DNA of 64,000 nucleotides from Planctomycetaceae bacterium (GTDB taxonomy: Bacteria; Planctomycetota; Phycisphaerae; Tepidisphaerales; Tepidisphaeraceae), in contig JAIYCY010000034.1 of the NCBI GenBank assembly GCA_027487775.1, positions 62,001-126,000 of the forward strand, given 5' to 3'. Positions within the stretch are counted from its first letter, which is position 1; each line of letters begins with the position of its first letter. The translations under genes and the position numbers were made by a program. Positions 35,658 through 45,240 of the stretch are shown here, one piece after another. The notes beneath the pieces were generated by a model that was not told where the DNA came from, made no database searches, and saw only the letters and a program-made list of their open reading frames with translations.

Positions 35658-37631
35658 ATGGCTGGTCGAAAAGATAAGAGCGACGTCTTTAGCATCAAGG
35701 TTCAAGGCAACAGCCTTGGAGCGCGTGCCGTCCGGGGTTTTGCGCCGATGATCGAGCACGTGCTCGGACTTGATCTGATGAACCGTCGCATGATGTATTG
35801 CCAGCAGGCGGAAACGCCCGAGGATTTCATCAAGCGGGTGTTCGAACTGTTTCGCATTCGCTGGCGATTGACACCGGAAGAATGGAAACGAATACCCCGC
35901 AAAGGGCCGCTCGTTGTTGTGGCCAATCATCCTCTGGGGGCGATGGAAGGACTGGTGCTTGCAGCGATTCTGCTCAAGGTCAGGCCCGACGCGCGGGTCA
36001 TGGTCAACTATCTGCTCGAGCGAATTCCAAATCTCCGCGGAATCTTCACGTTCGTCGATCCGTTCGGGGGCGCAAGCGGAGCCGCGGGGAGTCTGGCGGG
36101 CATGAAGGCGTCGATTCGCCATCTCAAGGACGGCGGAGTCTTGGGCGTCTTCCCTTCGGGTGAGGTGTCAAGCTTTGATCTAAAGACACGCCGGATCTCC
36201 GACCCACCATGGAACCCAACCGTCGCGAGGTTGATTCGAATGACCGGCGCACCGGTGCTGCCAGTCTATTTTGAAGGGCGAAACAGTTTGCTCTTCCAGG
36301 GGCTGGGTCTGATTCATCCAAGACTTCGCACGATGTGGCTGGCACGCGAGATGATCGCCCGATCAGGCCGACAAATCGGCATCCGCGTCGGATCGCTCAT
36401 CCCCAACAGAAGACTCGCCGAAATCGAAGGCGACCCGGAGATGATTCAGTTCCTCAGGCAGCGGACGTATCTCCTGGCACATCGTCCGGTCATCAAGCCA
36501 CGACGCAAACGAAGACGACGCCTCGTGCGGATCCCACTTTCGATCCGTCGTCGCTCCAAAGAAGTCAAGGCTCACGAAAAAATCATCGACGCCGTCGACC
36601 CCGCTAAGATGCTCCCGGAAATCGCGCAGCTTCCGCCGGACAGATGCCTGATGAACACCGCCGATATGAGCGTCTACTGGGCGGAGGCGCATCGCATTCC
36701 AAACACCCTGCGCGAAATCGGTCGACTCCGCGAAATCACCTTCCGAGCCACCGGCGAAGGCACCGGACGGAGCATCGATATCGACCGCTACGACAACGAA
36801 TATCACCACCTCTTCGTCTGGAACCGAAAGAAAAACGAAGTCGTCGCAGCCTATCGCATGGGACGAACCGACGAACTGATGGCGCGACGCGGACTCGACG
36901 GACTCTACACCACGTCACTCTTCCGCTATGACGAAGCGCTCCTGCGACGCATCTACCCGGCCCTTGAACTGGGACGCAGCTTTGTCCGACTCGAATACCA
37001 GCGCGGCTTTCAACCCCTTCTACTGCTCTGGCGCGGCGTCTGCGAATACGGCGTGAGGCACCCAAGCTATCGATACCTCGTCGGCCCGGTCTCGATCAGC
37101 AACACCTACCAAACCGTCAGCAAAGCCCTCATGATCGAGTTCCTACGACAGCACCACAGCCCGCCACAACTCGCCGAACTGGTCGAACCGAGAAACCCAT
37201 TCAAACCGCCTCGTCGTCTACGTCGACTCAAAGTCTCCGCTGGCTACGGACTCTTCGAAACCGACGACCTCGGCGATCTCGTGGCCGATCTGGAACCCGA
37301 CCAAAAGGGAATCCCCGTCCTCTTGCGGCAATATCTCAAAATCGGCGCGAAACTGCTCGCTTTCAACGTCGATCCCGATTTCGGCGATTGCGTAGACGGC
37401 CTCATCGTCGTCGATCTGACCCACCCGGGACTGGCCAAGTACATGACCAAACACGGACGCGCAGCCTACATGGCACACCACGGCATGCCCATCGAACCGC
37501 ACGCGCGGGCAGAACCAGCAACCGATGCTCCACCAGCAACCGATGCTACGACAACCGATCCCACATCAACCGATCCCACATCAACCGATCCCACATCAAC
37601 CGACGCCCGTCCACAGTCCCCCAACGAATAG
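35658..37631 (+). CDS. Two-domain acyltransferase (PlsC-like + OlsB-like GNAT), OlsF type
   Basis: The 657-residue protein has an N-terminal lysophospholipid-acyltransferase-like domain (residues about 50-270) with ANHPLGAMEGL, where the usual HX4D becomes H-P-L-G-A-M-E, and FPSGEVSSFDL as the phosphate-binding segment. The C-terminal domain (about 330-570) is an N-acyltransferase of the GNAT/OlsB type, with LREITFRATGEGTGRSID, ALELGRSFVRLEYQ and SISNTYQTVSKALM. OlsF proteins join O- and N-acylation to make ornithine lipids; this has the same domain order. The tail holds five-residue TDPTS repeats. The ATG at 35658 is preferred over an upstream GTG. Confidence 0.82.
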   Translation: MAGRKDKSDVFSIKVQGNSLGARAVRGFAPMIEHVLGLDLMNRRMMYCQQAETPEDFIKRVFELFRIRWRLTPEEWKRIPRKGPLVVVANHPLGAMEGLVLAAILLKVRPDARVMVNYLLERIPNLRGIFTFVDPFGGASGAAGSLAGMKASIRHLKDGGVLGVFPSGEVSSFDLKTRRISDPPWNPTVARLIRMTGAPVLPVYFEGRNSLLFQGLGLIHPRLRTMWLAREMIARSGRQIGIRVGSLIPNRRLAEIEGDPEMIQFLRQRTYLLAHRPVIKPRRKRRRRLVRIPLSIRRRSKEVKAHEKIIDAVDPAKMLPEIAQLPPDRCLMNTADMSVYWAEAHRIPNTLREIGRLREITFRATGEGTGRSIDIDRYDNEYHHLFVWNRKKNEVVAAYRMGRTDELMARRGLDGLYTTSLFRYDEALLRRIYPALELGRSFVRLEYQRGFQPLLLLWRGVCEYGVRHPSYRYLVGPVSISNTYQTVSKALMIEFLRQHHSPPQLAELVEPRNPFKPPRRLRRLKVSAGYGLFETDDLGDLVADLEPDQKGIPVLLRQYLKIGAKLLAFNVDPDFGDCVDGLIVVDLTHPGLAKYMTKHGRAAYMAHHGMPIEPHARAEPATDAPPATDATTTDPTSTDPTSTDPTSTDARPQSPNE

Positions 37632-37754
37632 ACTCCTGCCAGGTCAAGAAATGACCCACGCCGATGTGCGTCAAACAGATGGCGTCGAAGACGACCGTTG
37701 CATGCTGACGACTGTTACATTCTGGTGTCGGCGAGGGATGTTGGCAGGCGCGGC

Positions 37755-39101
37755 TCACTTCGCCAGCATCACGCGCTCGACGAACCGCGTATCGACGGTT
37801 CCCTTGCGGAAGTGTTCGTTGTCCATGATCTGAAGGTGCAGCGGGATCGTCGTCTTGATCGGGCTGATGTGCGTTTCGAGCAAGGCACGCTTCATGGTCG
37901 CGATCGCTTCTGCTCGCGTGCGGCGATGCACGAGCAGCTTGCCGATCATTGAATCGTAGTTGGGAGGGATGCGATAGCCCGCATAGACGTGCGTATCGAG
38001 CCGCACGCCGGGCCCGCCGGGCAGGCGGAGTTCCTCGATCACGCCGGGACATGGCGCGAAATTGCGGGCGGGATCTTCGGCATTCAGGCGGATCTCGATC
38101 GCGTGTCCAGTAAGCTTGATGTCTTTCTGGGCAAAGCTCAGCTTCTCACCCGCCGCAACTCGGATTTGTTCCTTGATCAGATCGACGCCGGTGACGAGTT
38201 CGGTCACAGGGTGTTCGACCTGAATACGCGCGTTGACTTCAAGGATGAAGTAATTCATATCGGCATCGACGAGAAACTCGACGGTGCCCGCGTTGTAATA
38301 GCCAGCCGCCTTGATCAGGCGAACGGCGCTCGAGCACAGTTCCTCGCGCTTTTCCGGGCTCAGCACAGGGCAAGGTGATTCTTCGACCAGCTTCTGATGC
38401 CGACGCTGCATCGAGCAGTCACGCTCGTAGAGATGACAGGCGTTGCCATGCTGGTCGGCGATCACTTGAACTTCGACGTGTCGACCGAATTCGACGTATT
38501 TCTCGATGTAGACGGTCGCGTCTTTGAACGCGTTCTCGGCCTCCAACGCCGCCTGCTTGATGCCGGCTCGCAAGCTCACGTCATTGTGCGCCACACGCAT
38601 CCCGCGACCGCCCCCACCAGCAGCGGCCTTGATGATGACCGGGTAGCCGATCTTGCGGGCGATCTCCAATGCCTCTTCTTCGGATTCGACCGCACCGTCA
38701 GATCCAGGAACCGTCGGAACCTTCGCCTTCTTGGCAATCTTCTTGCATTGAACCTTGTCGCCGAGCGCCAACATCGCGTCGACCGGCGGCCCGATGAACT
38801 CGATCTTGCACGAACGAACAATCTCGGCGAAGTGATGCTTTTCCGAAAGGAACCCGTATCCGGGATGGATCGCGTCGACGTCAGCGATCTCCGCAGCACT
38901 CATGATGCGCGGGATGTTCAAATAACTGTCGGCGGGCGGAGCGTCGCCGATGCAGATCTTTTGATCGGCCAGATCGAGATACGCTGCGTCCTTGTCGGCG
39001 GTCGAATAAACGACCGCCGTCTGGATGCCCATCTCTTTGCAGGCCCGAATGATCCGCAGGGCGATTTCCCCGCGATTGGCGATGAGGATTTTGGAAAACA
39101 T
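37755..39101 (-). CDS. accC: Acetyl-CoA carboxylase, biotin carboxylase subunit
   Basis: AccC carboxylates the biotin on AccB using ATP and bicarbonate, the first step of fatty-acid synthesis. The protein of 448 residues has the standard start [20 protein letters not shown], the glycine-rich ATP-grasp loop [19 protein letters not shown], and [20 protein letters not shown] with the catalytic arginine region. Length is normal. It is 127 bp downstream of accB on the same strand; that gap holds two copies of a 16-bp direct repeat. Confidence 0.97.
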   Translation of the reverse strand: MFSKILIANRGEIALRIIRACKEMGIQTAVVYSTADKDAAYLDLADQKICIGDAPPADSYLNIPRIMSAAEIADVDAIHPGYGFLSEKHHFAEIVRSCKIEFIGPPVDAMLALGDKVQCKKIAKKAKVPTVPGSDGAVESEEEALEIARKIGYPVIIKAAAGGGGRGMRVAHNDVSLRAGIKQAALEAENAFKDATVYIEKYVEFGRHVEVQVIADQHGNACHLYERDCSMQRRHQKLVEESPCPVLSPEKREELCSSAVRLIKAAGYYNAGTVEFLVDADMNYFILEVNARIQVEHPVTELVTGVDLIKEQIRVAAGEKLSFAQKDIKLTGHAIEIRLNAEDPARNFAPCPGVIEELRLPGGPGVRLDTHVYAGYRIPPNYDSMIGKLLVHRRTRAEAIATMKRALLETHISPIKTTIPLHLQIMDNEHFRKGTVDTRFVERVMLAK

Positions 39102-39165
39102 GATTGGGAATTTCTGAGTGGGCAGTGATCTGGTGTCAGCTCATGCAGTTACGCTACAACGTGAA

Positions 39166-39203
39166 TCACCGAAAGCCGGCCCCTGACTCACCGAAAGCCG
39201 GCC
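39166..39203. repeat. Two 16-bp direct repeats between accB and accC
   Basis: The sequence TCACCGAAAGCCGGCC occurs at 39166-39181 and again at 39188-39203. It lies in the accB-accC gap and would be transcribed in the operon as a repeated GGCCGGCTTTCGG element. No function is evident. Confidence 0.75.
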
Positions 39204-39228
39204 GCTGTCAAACGACAACTTTCCTCGC

Positions 39229-39819
39229 TCACGGCTTGACCAAAAACAACACAGTTCCAAATTCAACCGCCTGACCATTGTTCACGCAGATCTTCGCAAT
39301 CGATCCGTTCGTCTCGGCCTTGATCGTGTTGAACACTTTCATCGCTTCGATCACGCAGACGTCGGTGTCGTCGCTGACACGCGATCCAACAGCCACGAAA
39401 GGCTTGGCATCCGGACTCGGTGCCGCGTAAAACGTGCCCACCATTGGGCTCTTGATCGGAACCAGACCCGCTTCAGAATCACCCGCATCGGCGGACCCCG
39501 AACCCTTCGATCCGCTCGAAGACGCCTTGCCGGATGCAGGCGCAGACGGCGCAGCAGCCGCTGGGGCAGCGTATGCCGGCGCGGCGTAATTGGCCGGTGC
39601 GCCCATCACCACCTGCGGACCACGCTTCAAACTCACCCGACGCACGCCGTCTCTGACATCAAGACTCGTCACGTCGTGCTCGCCCATCAACGCGAACAAC
39701 TGTTCCAGCAGACCAGGATCCATCGGGCTCCCGCTCAGCTTCACCGCCGCAGAATCACGCACGGAAGACTTCGCCTCAACACCCGGCTTTGACGCACGGG
39801 ACTTCTTCTTCGCTGCCAT
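39229..39819 (-). CDS. accB: Biotin carboxyl carrier protein of acetyl-CoA carboxylase
   Basis: The 196-residue protein ends in a biotinyl domain with CVIEAMKVFNTIKAE, where the lysine carries biotin, preceded by IKSPMVGTFYAAPSPDAKPF and the AccB-specific thumb. A long Ala/Pro/Ser linker joins this to an N-terminal helical region (DPGLLEQLFALMGEHDV). The ATG at 39819 has AAGGAG six bases upstream; the upstream extension to 39885 is not needed. It works with AccC (downstream) and with AccAD, which are not in the window. Gene order pepP-accB-accC is common in bacteria. Confidence 0.96.
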   Translation of the reverse strand: MAAKKKSRASKPGVEAKSSVRDSAAVKLSGSPMDPGLLEQLFALMGEHDVTSLDVRDGVRRVSLKRGPQVVMGAPANYAAPAYAAPAAAAPSAPASGKASSSGSKGSGSADAGDSEAGLVPIKSPMVGTFYAAPSPDAKPFVAVGSRVSDDTDVCVIEAMKVFNTIKAETNGSIAKICVNNGQAVEFGTVLFLVKP

Positions 39820-39978
39820 AACGACTCCTTCGTATCGCCCCCGCGATTCGACGCGGCGGGCCTTCCCTGATCTGGTTTCTTTCAACTTCTAAATTCACGA
39901 TTCATCGGTCACACAACATCTCAACATGCATCAACTGACAAAACTCATGCACAACAACCGTCCATCACAATCCGAACA

Positions 39979-41148
39979 CTACCCCGCCAACGTCTCGGCA
40001 AACCTGCGATCCTTCGGCAGCGTCGTCAGGACTTCACATCCTGTCCTCGTGATGACCACATCGTCCTCAATCCTCACGCCACCAACGCCGGGAATGTAAA
40101 CACCCGGCTCGATCGTCACCACCATGCCCGGCCGCAACACGTCGGTCTTGGCGTCCGTGGCCGTCTGCGACAAACGTGGCTTCTCGTGTACATCACGGCC
40201 CAAACCGTGACCGAGGCTATGCCCGAATCGCCGGCCCAATCCGCTCTTGGTGATCACGTCGCGAGCCAACTTGTCGGCCTCTGCGCCGGTCATGCCGGGC
40301 TTGATCTTCTCGATCGCCCGACAGTTGGCTGCCAGCACGACATCGTAGACCTGCTTCATCCGCTTGGTCACATCTCCCAGCAAAAGCGTACGCGTGATGT
40401 CAGAGCAATACCCTTGCACCAACGCGCCCCAATCAAAGAGCAGCGGCGCGTTCCATTCCACCTTCACCATGCGCGGTCGATAGTGCGGCATCGAACTGTT
40501 CGCACCCGCCGCCACGATCGGCTCAAAGCTCGCGTCGCTCGCGCCAAGACTTCGCATCTCCAGGATCAACTCACCCGCCAGCCTCGCCTCAGTCACACCC
40601 GCACGCACATGCGAAGCCACCGCCAAAAACGCTGACTCCGCAACCTCGATTGCATGCCGGATCGCCTTGACCTCCCCCGAGTCCTTCACTTCACGCACCG
40701 CTCCAAGCGTGTCTGGCTGCGGCACCCACTCCACATCGGGCAACTTCCTTTTCTTCGTCAGTTCACCCGTCCGCTTGGACAAGTTACCCAATACATCGAC
40801 AGTCACACGCCCCGCATCAAATCCCACGCGGTAGCCCTTGCCCCCCGAGCCGATCTCCACAAGCAAACGCGTCGCAATCTCGATCGCCATCGACTTGCGG
40901 CGAACAATCACTTCACAGCCGCGCGTCTCCAGCCTCGCCTGCTCGTCGTATCGCGAATCCGTGAACAAATAGACCTTGCGATCGGTGACGAGGAGCGTCG
41001 CGTCGTGGCCGGAGAACCCCGAAACATGCGCCAGATCGGCCGGGTGCACCAAAAGCATCGCGTCCAACTTCGCCTGCCGCATCGACGTGCGCAGCGACTT
41101 CAGCCTCGGCAAAAGGCTCGCATTCGATGGTTTGACAAATCCGCTCAT
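39979..41148 (-). CDS. pepP: Xaa-Pro aminopeptidase, M24 family
   Basis: The 389-residue protein has an N-terminal creatinase-like domain (LDAMLLVHPADLAHVSGF) and a C-terminal pita-bread peptidase domain. The five metal ligands are recognisable: LLFDWGALVQGYCSDITRT (two Asp), GRRFGHSLGHGLGRDVHEKP (His), VVTIEPGVYIPGVGGVRIED (two Glu). It removes N-terminal residues before proline. I start at the ATG at 41148, with GGAG four bases upstream; the long N-terminal frame to 41292 is not family-like. It is the first gene of the group continuing with accB and accC. Confidence 0.93.
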   Translation of the reverse strand: MSGFVKPSNASLLPRLKSLRTSMRQAKLDAMLLVHPADLAHVSGFSGHDATLLVTDRKVYLFTDSRYDEQARLETRGCEVIVRRKSMAIEIATRLLVEIGSGGKGYRVGFDAGRVTVDVLGNLSKRTGELTKKRKLPDVEWVPQPDTLGAVREVKDSGEVKAIRHAIEVAESAFLAVASHVRAGVTEARLAGELILEMRSLGASDASFEPIVAAGANSSMPHYRPRMVKVEWNAPLLFDWGALVQGYCSDITRTLLLGDVTKRMKQVYDVVLAANCRAIEKIKPGMTGAEADKLARDVITKSGLGRRFGHSLGHGLGRDVHEKPRLSQTATDAKTDVLRPGMVVTIEPGVYIPGVGGVRIEDDVVITRTGCEVLTTLPKDRRFAETLAG

Positions 41149-41321
41149 CAGACTCCGCTTAAACCAGCCTCGCCCCACACGCTCGGACTCAGGCAGCACT
41201 TGATCTCTTCCAGAGGTCGGCGGACATCGAAGAACTTCCGACCGCCAACACCCTAGCCGCGGGAAAGTATACCCCCAAGCCCCCCCGGTCAAACACCCGA
41301 CTCATCCAGCCACGTACACCC

Positions 41322-41351
41322 TTGACTCCCAAGCCCCGTCTCGGCTAATCA
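41322..41351 (+). promoter_or_regulatory. Candidate promoter for the MoeB-rhodanese gene
   Basis: TTGACT at 41322-41327 is followed after 18 bases by TAATCA at 41346-41351. It is oriented toward the gene starting at 41538 and would give a leader of about 180 bases that contains the hairpin at 41430-41461. This is moderate agreement with sigma-70 consensus only. Confidence 0.4.
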
Positions 41352-41429
41352 TTCATGCGGGCGATTTGATCGCAGCTTGCGGCCCTTGGGACATCGATTC
41401 AACCCCTGAATCAAAACCCATAAAACGCT

Positions 41430-41461
41430 AAAGCGCGGCAGGTGATCCTGCCCCCCGCTTT
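41430..41461 (+). promoter_or_regulatory. Leader hairpin before the MoeB-rhodanese gene
   Basis: AAAGCG (41430-41435) and GGCAGG (41437-41442) pair with CCTGCC (41447-41452) and CGCTTT (41456-41461), leaving a TGAT tetraloop and a small asymmetric bulge. This is 12 paired bases in two helices, about 75 bases before the AAGGAG ribosome site. It may be a leader control element or an attenuator. It does not match a TPP or Moco riboswitch that I know. Confidence 0.45.
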
Positions 41462-41537
41462 CGCGCATTCCGCTCGCATCGGTCTCTTTGCCCTGATTTT
41501 GCTTTGTCGGCCTTTCGGCTGACTCGAAGGAGACACG

Positions 41538-42860
41538 ATGGCTAACACAACCGCAGGCGATTCGCTCACCCCTGACCAGATCAATCGCTACAAGCGACAC
41601 CTGCTCCTGCCCGAAGTCGGCATCGAAGGACAGAAAAAGCTGCTGAAGGCCCGAGTGCTGTGCATCGGTGCAGGCGGACTCGGCTGCCCGATCGCGCTTT
41701 ACCTCGCGGCCGCGGGCATCGGGACGATCGGATTGGCGGATGTCGATGTCGTCAGTCCGTCCAATCTGCAAAGACAGATTCTCTTCGGAATCAACGACGT
41801 CGGCATCGACAAAGTCGAGGCCGCAGCACGTCGCTTGCGCGACCTCAATCCCGACGTCAACGTCATCCAACACAAGTGCGTCGTCAATAGCTTCAACGTG
41901 CTCGATCTGGTCAGCGATTACGACTACATCATCGACGGCACGGACAATTTTCCCACTCGCTATTGTGTCAACGACGCCTGCGTGATCCTCGGAAAGCCGA
42001 ACATCTACGGCTCGATCTTCCGCTTTGAAGGCATGGTCAGCGTCTTTGCTCCCCATCTGAAGAATCCCGATACCGGCGAGGCGGGTCCCTGCTATCGATG
42101 CCTCTATCCGGAACCGCCTGAGCCTGGCAGCGTGCCGAGTTGCGCCGAAGGCGGCGTGATGGGCATTCTGCCCGGCGTGATCGGCACGCTGCAGGCGACC
42201 GAGGTCGTCAAGCTCGTCACCGGCATCGGCAAGCCCGCCATCGGAAAGCTGCTGACCTACAACGCACTCGATGCCGAGTTTCGAACCTTCAAACTTCGTC
42301 GCGATCCGAGTTGCCCGGTTTGTGGAAACAAGCCGAGCATCTTCGAGCCGATCGATTACGAACAATTCTGCGGCGTCCCGATCCTCGATCCCAATTCCAT
42401 CGAAGAGACTCGAACCGAAGTCAATCGAGAACTCGCGTCACAAGGTAAAGCTGAACTGGAAAGCAAGTCGCTCGACGAACGCGGACTTCCGCCGGGCTAT
42501 GCGCTCCGCGAGGGCGTCGAAATCACACCCCGAGCGCTCAAGGCGATGCTCGATCGTGGTGAGTCAATACGACTCATCGATTGCCGCACGCCAACCGAAT
42601 GGGACATCACCATGCTGGAGGCCGGCCATTCCATCGACACAAGCCGCATCGAGCGGGTCCCTCTTGAAAAGGTCGCACACGCCATCGCCAGCTCAAACGG
42701 ACGAGAAGGCGTCCCGACGATTGTCTACTGTCGGATCGGGACGCGGAGCATTCAATTTGCCAAGCTCCTCAAAAATGCCGGGATCCAGAACGCGCGAAGC
42801 CTCGCGGGCGGACTTTTGCTCTGGAACAGCGACGTCAACGCGGGCGGGGTGATTTATTGA
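41538..42860 (+). CDS. moeB: Adenylyltransferase MoeB/ThiF-rhodanese fusion (MoeZR/MOCS3-like)
   Basis: The N-terminal 260 residues are an E1-like adenylyltransferase: VLCIGAGGLGCPIALYLAAA for ATP, DVVSPSNLQRQILF, zinc Cys pairs CYRC and CPVC, and the catalytic-Cys region VPSCAEGGVMGILPG. The C-terminal 110 residues are a rhodanese domain with active-site Cys in TIVYCRIGTRS. Such fusions adenylate and then thiocarboxylate the C-terminus of a small sulfur carrier (MoaD, ThiS, CysO, Urm1-like), for molybdopterin, thiamine, cysteine or tRNA thiolation. The carrier gene is not nearby, so the pathway is open. AAGGAG lies six bases before the ATG. Confidence 0.93.
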   Translation: MANTTAGDSLTPDQINRYKRHLLLPEVGIEGQKKLLKARVLCIGAGGLGCPIALYLAAAGIGTIGLADVDVVSPSNLQRQILFGINDVGIDKVEAAARRLRDLNPDVNVIQHKCVVNSFNVLDLVSDYDYIIDGTDNFPTRYCVNDACVILGKPNIYGSIFRFEGMVSVFAPHLKNPDTGEAGPCYRCLYPEPPEPGSVPSCAEGGVMGILPGVIGTLQATEVVKLVTGIGKPAIGKLLTYNALDAEFRTFKLRRDPSCPVCGNKPSIFEPIDYEQFCGVPILDPNSIEETRTEVNRELASQGKAELESKSLDERGLPPGYALREGVEITPRALKAMLDRGESIRLIDCRTPTEWDITMLEAGHSIDTSRIERVPLEKVAHAIASSNGREGVPTIVYCRIGTRSIQFAKLLKNAGIQNARSLAGGLLLWNSDVNAGGVIY

Positions 42861-42956
42861 TCTGTGCTTGGTTGACCTCGATTCGACGCGCACGAAAACA
42901 GATTCGCAAATTTGCCCGTGCGATCGCTTGCATCGATCAATCGATGCGCGTACCAA

Positions 42957-43805
42957 ATGACCACGATGCTGAAACTCGGTTCGCATGATGTTGGCGTATG
43001 TTCGTGGTCGTTGCAGACGGCCGATCCCGCAGTGCTTTTGGGCGTGCTCGGTCGCCTGGGCGTTGCGCATTTGCAGCTTGCACTCGAACCGATTCTCGCA
43101 AAGCCCGAATCCGAACGGATCGATTCGATCAAGCCGCTCATCGACGCCGGCATCACACTGACCGCCGCCATGATCAGCTTTCCCGGCGAAGACTACTCCA
43201 GCATCGTTGATATCGAACGCACCGGCGGATTCGTCCCCGATGAACTCTGGCCCGAGCGACGCCAACTCACACTCGACGCCGGCGCACTCGCCTCCCGACT
43301 CGGCATCAAATTCCTCTCGACACACGTCGGCTTCATCCCAGGTTCCAACGACGCCCAATACCCGCTTCTCATCGATCGCGTCGGCGAGCTTTCCCGCGCT
43401 CTGGCTGACATGGGCGTGAGCCTGCTTATGGAGACCGGACAAGAGGCCGCGCCCGATCTCCTCCACTTCCTTCACGACCTCAATGCCAGAACCTTCGGCG
43501 TGAATTTCGACCCTGCAAACATGCTGCTCTACGGCTCGGGCGATCCCATTGACGCACTCGAAACACTCAAACGCTACATCAAACACGTTCATATCAAAGA
43601 TGCCACACGCAGCGACCGACCGGGCATCGACTGGGGCAGCGAAGTCCCCTTCGGACAAGGCGATGTCCCGCACGCTGCCTTCCTCGACACGCTCCGCCGC
43701 ATCGGCTATGTCGGCCCGCTCGTCATCGAACGCGAAGCCGGCTCCGACCGCGCAGGCGATATCGCCATCGCCATCAAGACGCTGAAATCACTCCTGAGAG
43801 CCTGA
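42957..43805 (+). CDS. Sugar phosphate isomerase/epimerase-like TIM-barrel protein
   Basis: The 282-residue protein belongs to the xylose isomerase-like TIM-barrel group (AP_endonuc_2). Metal and acid residues expected in this fold lie in LLMETGQEAAPDLLHF, FGVNFDPANMLLYGSGDP, IKHVHIKDATRSDRPG and PLVIEREAGSDRAGDI. The group includes sugar epimerases, inositol enzymes and hydroxypyruvate isomerases; the substrate cannot be chosen. ATG codons at 42957 and 42966 are both possible. It follows the MoeB-rhodanese gene after about 96 bp. Confidence 0.88.
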   Translation: MTTMLKLGSHDVGVCSWSLQTADPAVLLGVLGRLGVAHLQLALEPILAKPESERIDSIKPLIDAGITLTAAMISFPGEDYSSIVDIERTGGFVPDELWPERRQLTLDAGALASRLGIKFLSTHVGFIPGSNDAQYPLLIDRVGELSRALADMGVSLLMETGQEAAPDLLHFLHDLNARTFGVNFDPANMLLYGSGDPIDALETLKRYIKHVHIKDATRSDRPGIDWGSEVPFGQGDVPHAAFLDTLRRIGYVGPLVIEREAGSDRAGDIAIAIKTLKSLLRA

Positions 43806-43837
43806 TCCCCCGAATCTACCCGACCCATCCACCGGCT

Positions 43838-45136
43838 TCATCGCTTTGACCGCCCGTCCAATTGCGGGAGACCGACTCCGCGCTTCTCCGACTCGATCTT
43901 CGCATATCCACTGCCCAGTTCTCCGATCGGATCAGGCGGAATGATGTCGACCTTCTTTTCTCCCAGCTTCGCCTCGCCGCGCTCGACTTTGCTCTGAAAC
44001 GATTTGCACTCCTCCAACAGCCGCTCGAGGATCTGTTCCTCCGGCACGTTCGCGACTTTCTCCCCCTGCACATAAATGATCCCGCGACGATCACCAGCAA
44101 AGATCGCAACGTCCGCGCCCTCCGCCTCACCCGGCCCGTTCACGATGCAACCCATCACCGCAACCTTGATCGGCAAACGAATCTCCTCCTTCAACTTCAA
44201 TCGCACCTGCTGCGTCAAGGTGAAAAGATCCACCTGAATACGCCCGCACGTCGGACACGCGATCAGCTCCGCCCCCTTGCGCTCACGCAAGCCCAGGCAG
44301 TAAAGCAGTTCGAGCCCGTCCTCAACTTCATACACCGGATCGTTCGCGTAGCTGATGCGAATCGTGTCGCCAATCCCCGAGAGCAGCAAATGCCCCAGCG
44401 GCACGACACTTCGGATCGTGCCCGTCTCCTTCGGTCCTGCGTGCGTCACACCAAGATGCAGCGGATAGTCAAAACGCTTGCTGATCTCCGTATAAGCCGC
44501 AATCACAAATGCCGGATCAATGCTCTTACAACTGATCGCAATGTCTTGGAAATCTTCTTCATGAAAGACGTCGAGATACTCCTCCAGTTTGGTGATGCAG
44601 ATGGCAAGCAGATGACCAAACTTGTTGTCCGAAAAGTATCGACCCAATTCCTTCATGCGAAGCTGCTTGTCGCGGCGCTCGATGATCGAGCCTTCATTCA
44701 CGCCGATACGGATCGGAAGCTTCCTCGACTTGCACGCCTGAATCACATCACGCACCTGAGCGCGATCCTGAATGTTGCCGGGGTTGAGCCGGATCTTATG
44801 AACGCCCGCTTCGATGGCTTCGAGAGCTCGCTGAAAATGAAAATGGACGTCCGCGACGATCGGCACCGTCACCCGCGGAAGAATCTCACGCAAGGCAGCG
44901 GTGTCCTTCTTCTCCGGAACCGCCACACGCACAACATCCGCGCCTGCAGCCGCGAGCTTTTGAATCTCCCGCACGCACGCCTCTACGTCATGCGTATACC
45001 CGCTCGTCATCGTCTGCACGCTGATCGGCGCATCCCCGCCGACCTTCACGTACCCCACGCGGTCATCGCCGAGCACAATCTGCCGCGTCTTTCGCCTTTG
45101 AATTAATCCGTGTCCGTTCTGCGTCATATGACTCAT
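43838..45136 (-). CDS. ispG: 4-hydroxy-3-methylbut-2-enyl diphosphate synthase
   Basis: IspG (GcpE) catalyses the penultimate step of the MEP isoprenoid pathway with a [4Fe-4S] cluster. The TIM-barrel part starts with VGGDAPISVQTMTSGYTHDV and contains VADVHFHFQRALEAIEAG and KIRLNPGNIQ. The cluster cysteines lie in LIACPTCGRIQVDL and VAVMGCIVNGPGEAEGADV. Length 432 is near the single-domain bacterial form (about 360-400) with an extended C-terminus. It could feed the carotenoid pathway represented by the crtI fragment at the other end of the window, but also all other isoprenoids. Confidence 0.96.
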   Translation of the reverse strand: MSHMTQNGHGLIQRRKTRQIVLGDDRVGYVKVGGDAPISVQTMTSGYTHDVEACVREIQKLAAAGADVVRVAVPEKKDTAALREILPRVTVPIVADVHFHFQRALEAIEAGVHKIRLNPGNIQDRAQVRDVIQACKSRKLPIRIGVNEGSIIERRDKQLRMKELGRYFSDNKFGHLLAICITKLEEYLDVFHEEDFQDIAISCKSIDPAFVIAAYTEISKRFDYPLHLGVTHAGPKETGTIRSVVPLGHLLLSGIGDTIRISYANDPVYEVEDGLELLYCLGLRERKGAELIACPTCGRIQVDLFTLTQQVRLKLKEEIRLPIKVAVMGCIVNGPGEAEGADVAIFAGDRRGIIYVQGEKVANVPEEQILERLLEECKSFQSKVERGEAKLGEKKVDIIPPDPIGELGSGYAKIESEKRGVGLPQLDGRSKR

Positions 45137-45240
45137 AGTTTAGGCGTGATCGCGCCCAAACGCACCATCAACCAGATGCAACCCATGAAGAACCATCGAT
45201 CAACCGATGGACACCCCAAAACCGACTGTGAGCATCAATT

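Noticed and set aside
41430-41461. TPP or Moco riboswitch before the MoeB-like gene
   Set aside because: None of the conserved cores of those riboswitches is present; only a simple hairpin is seen.
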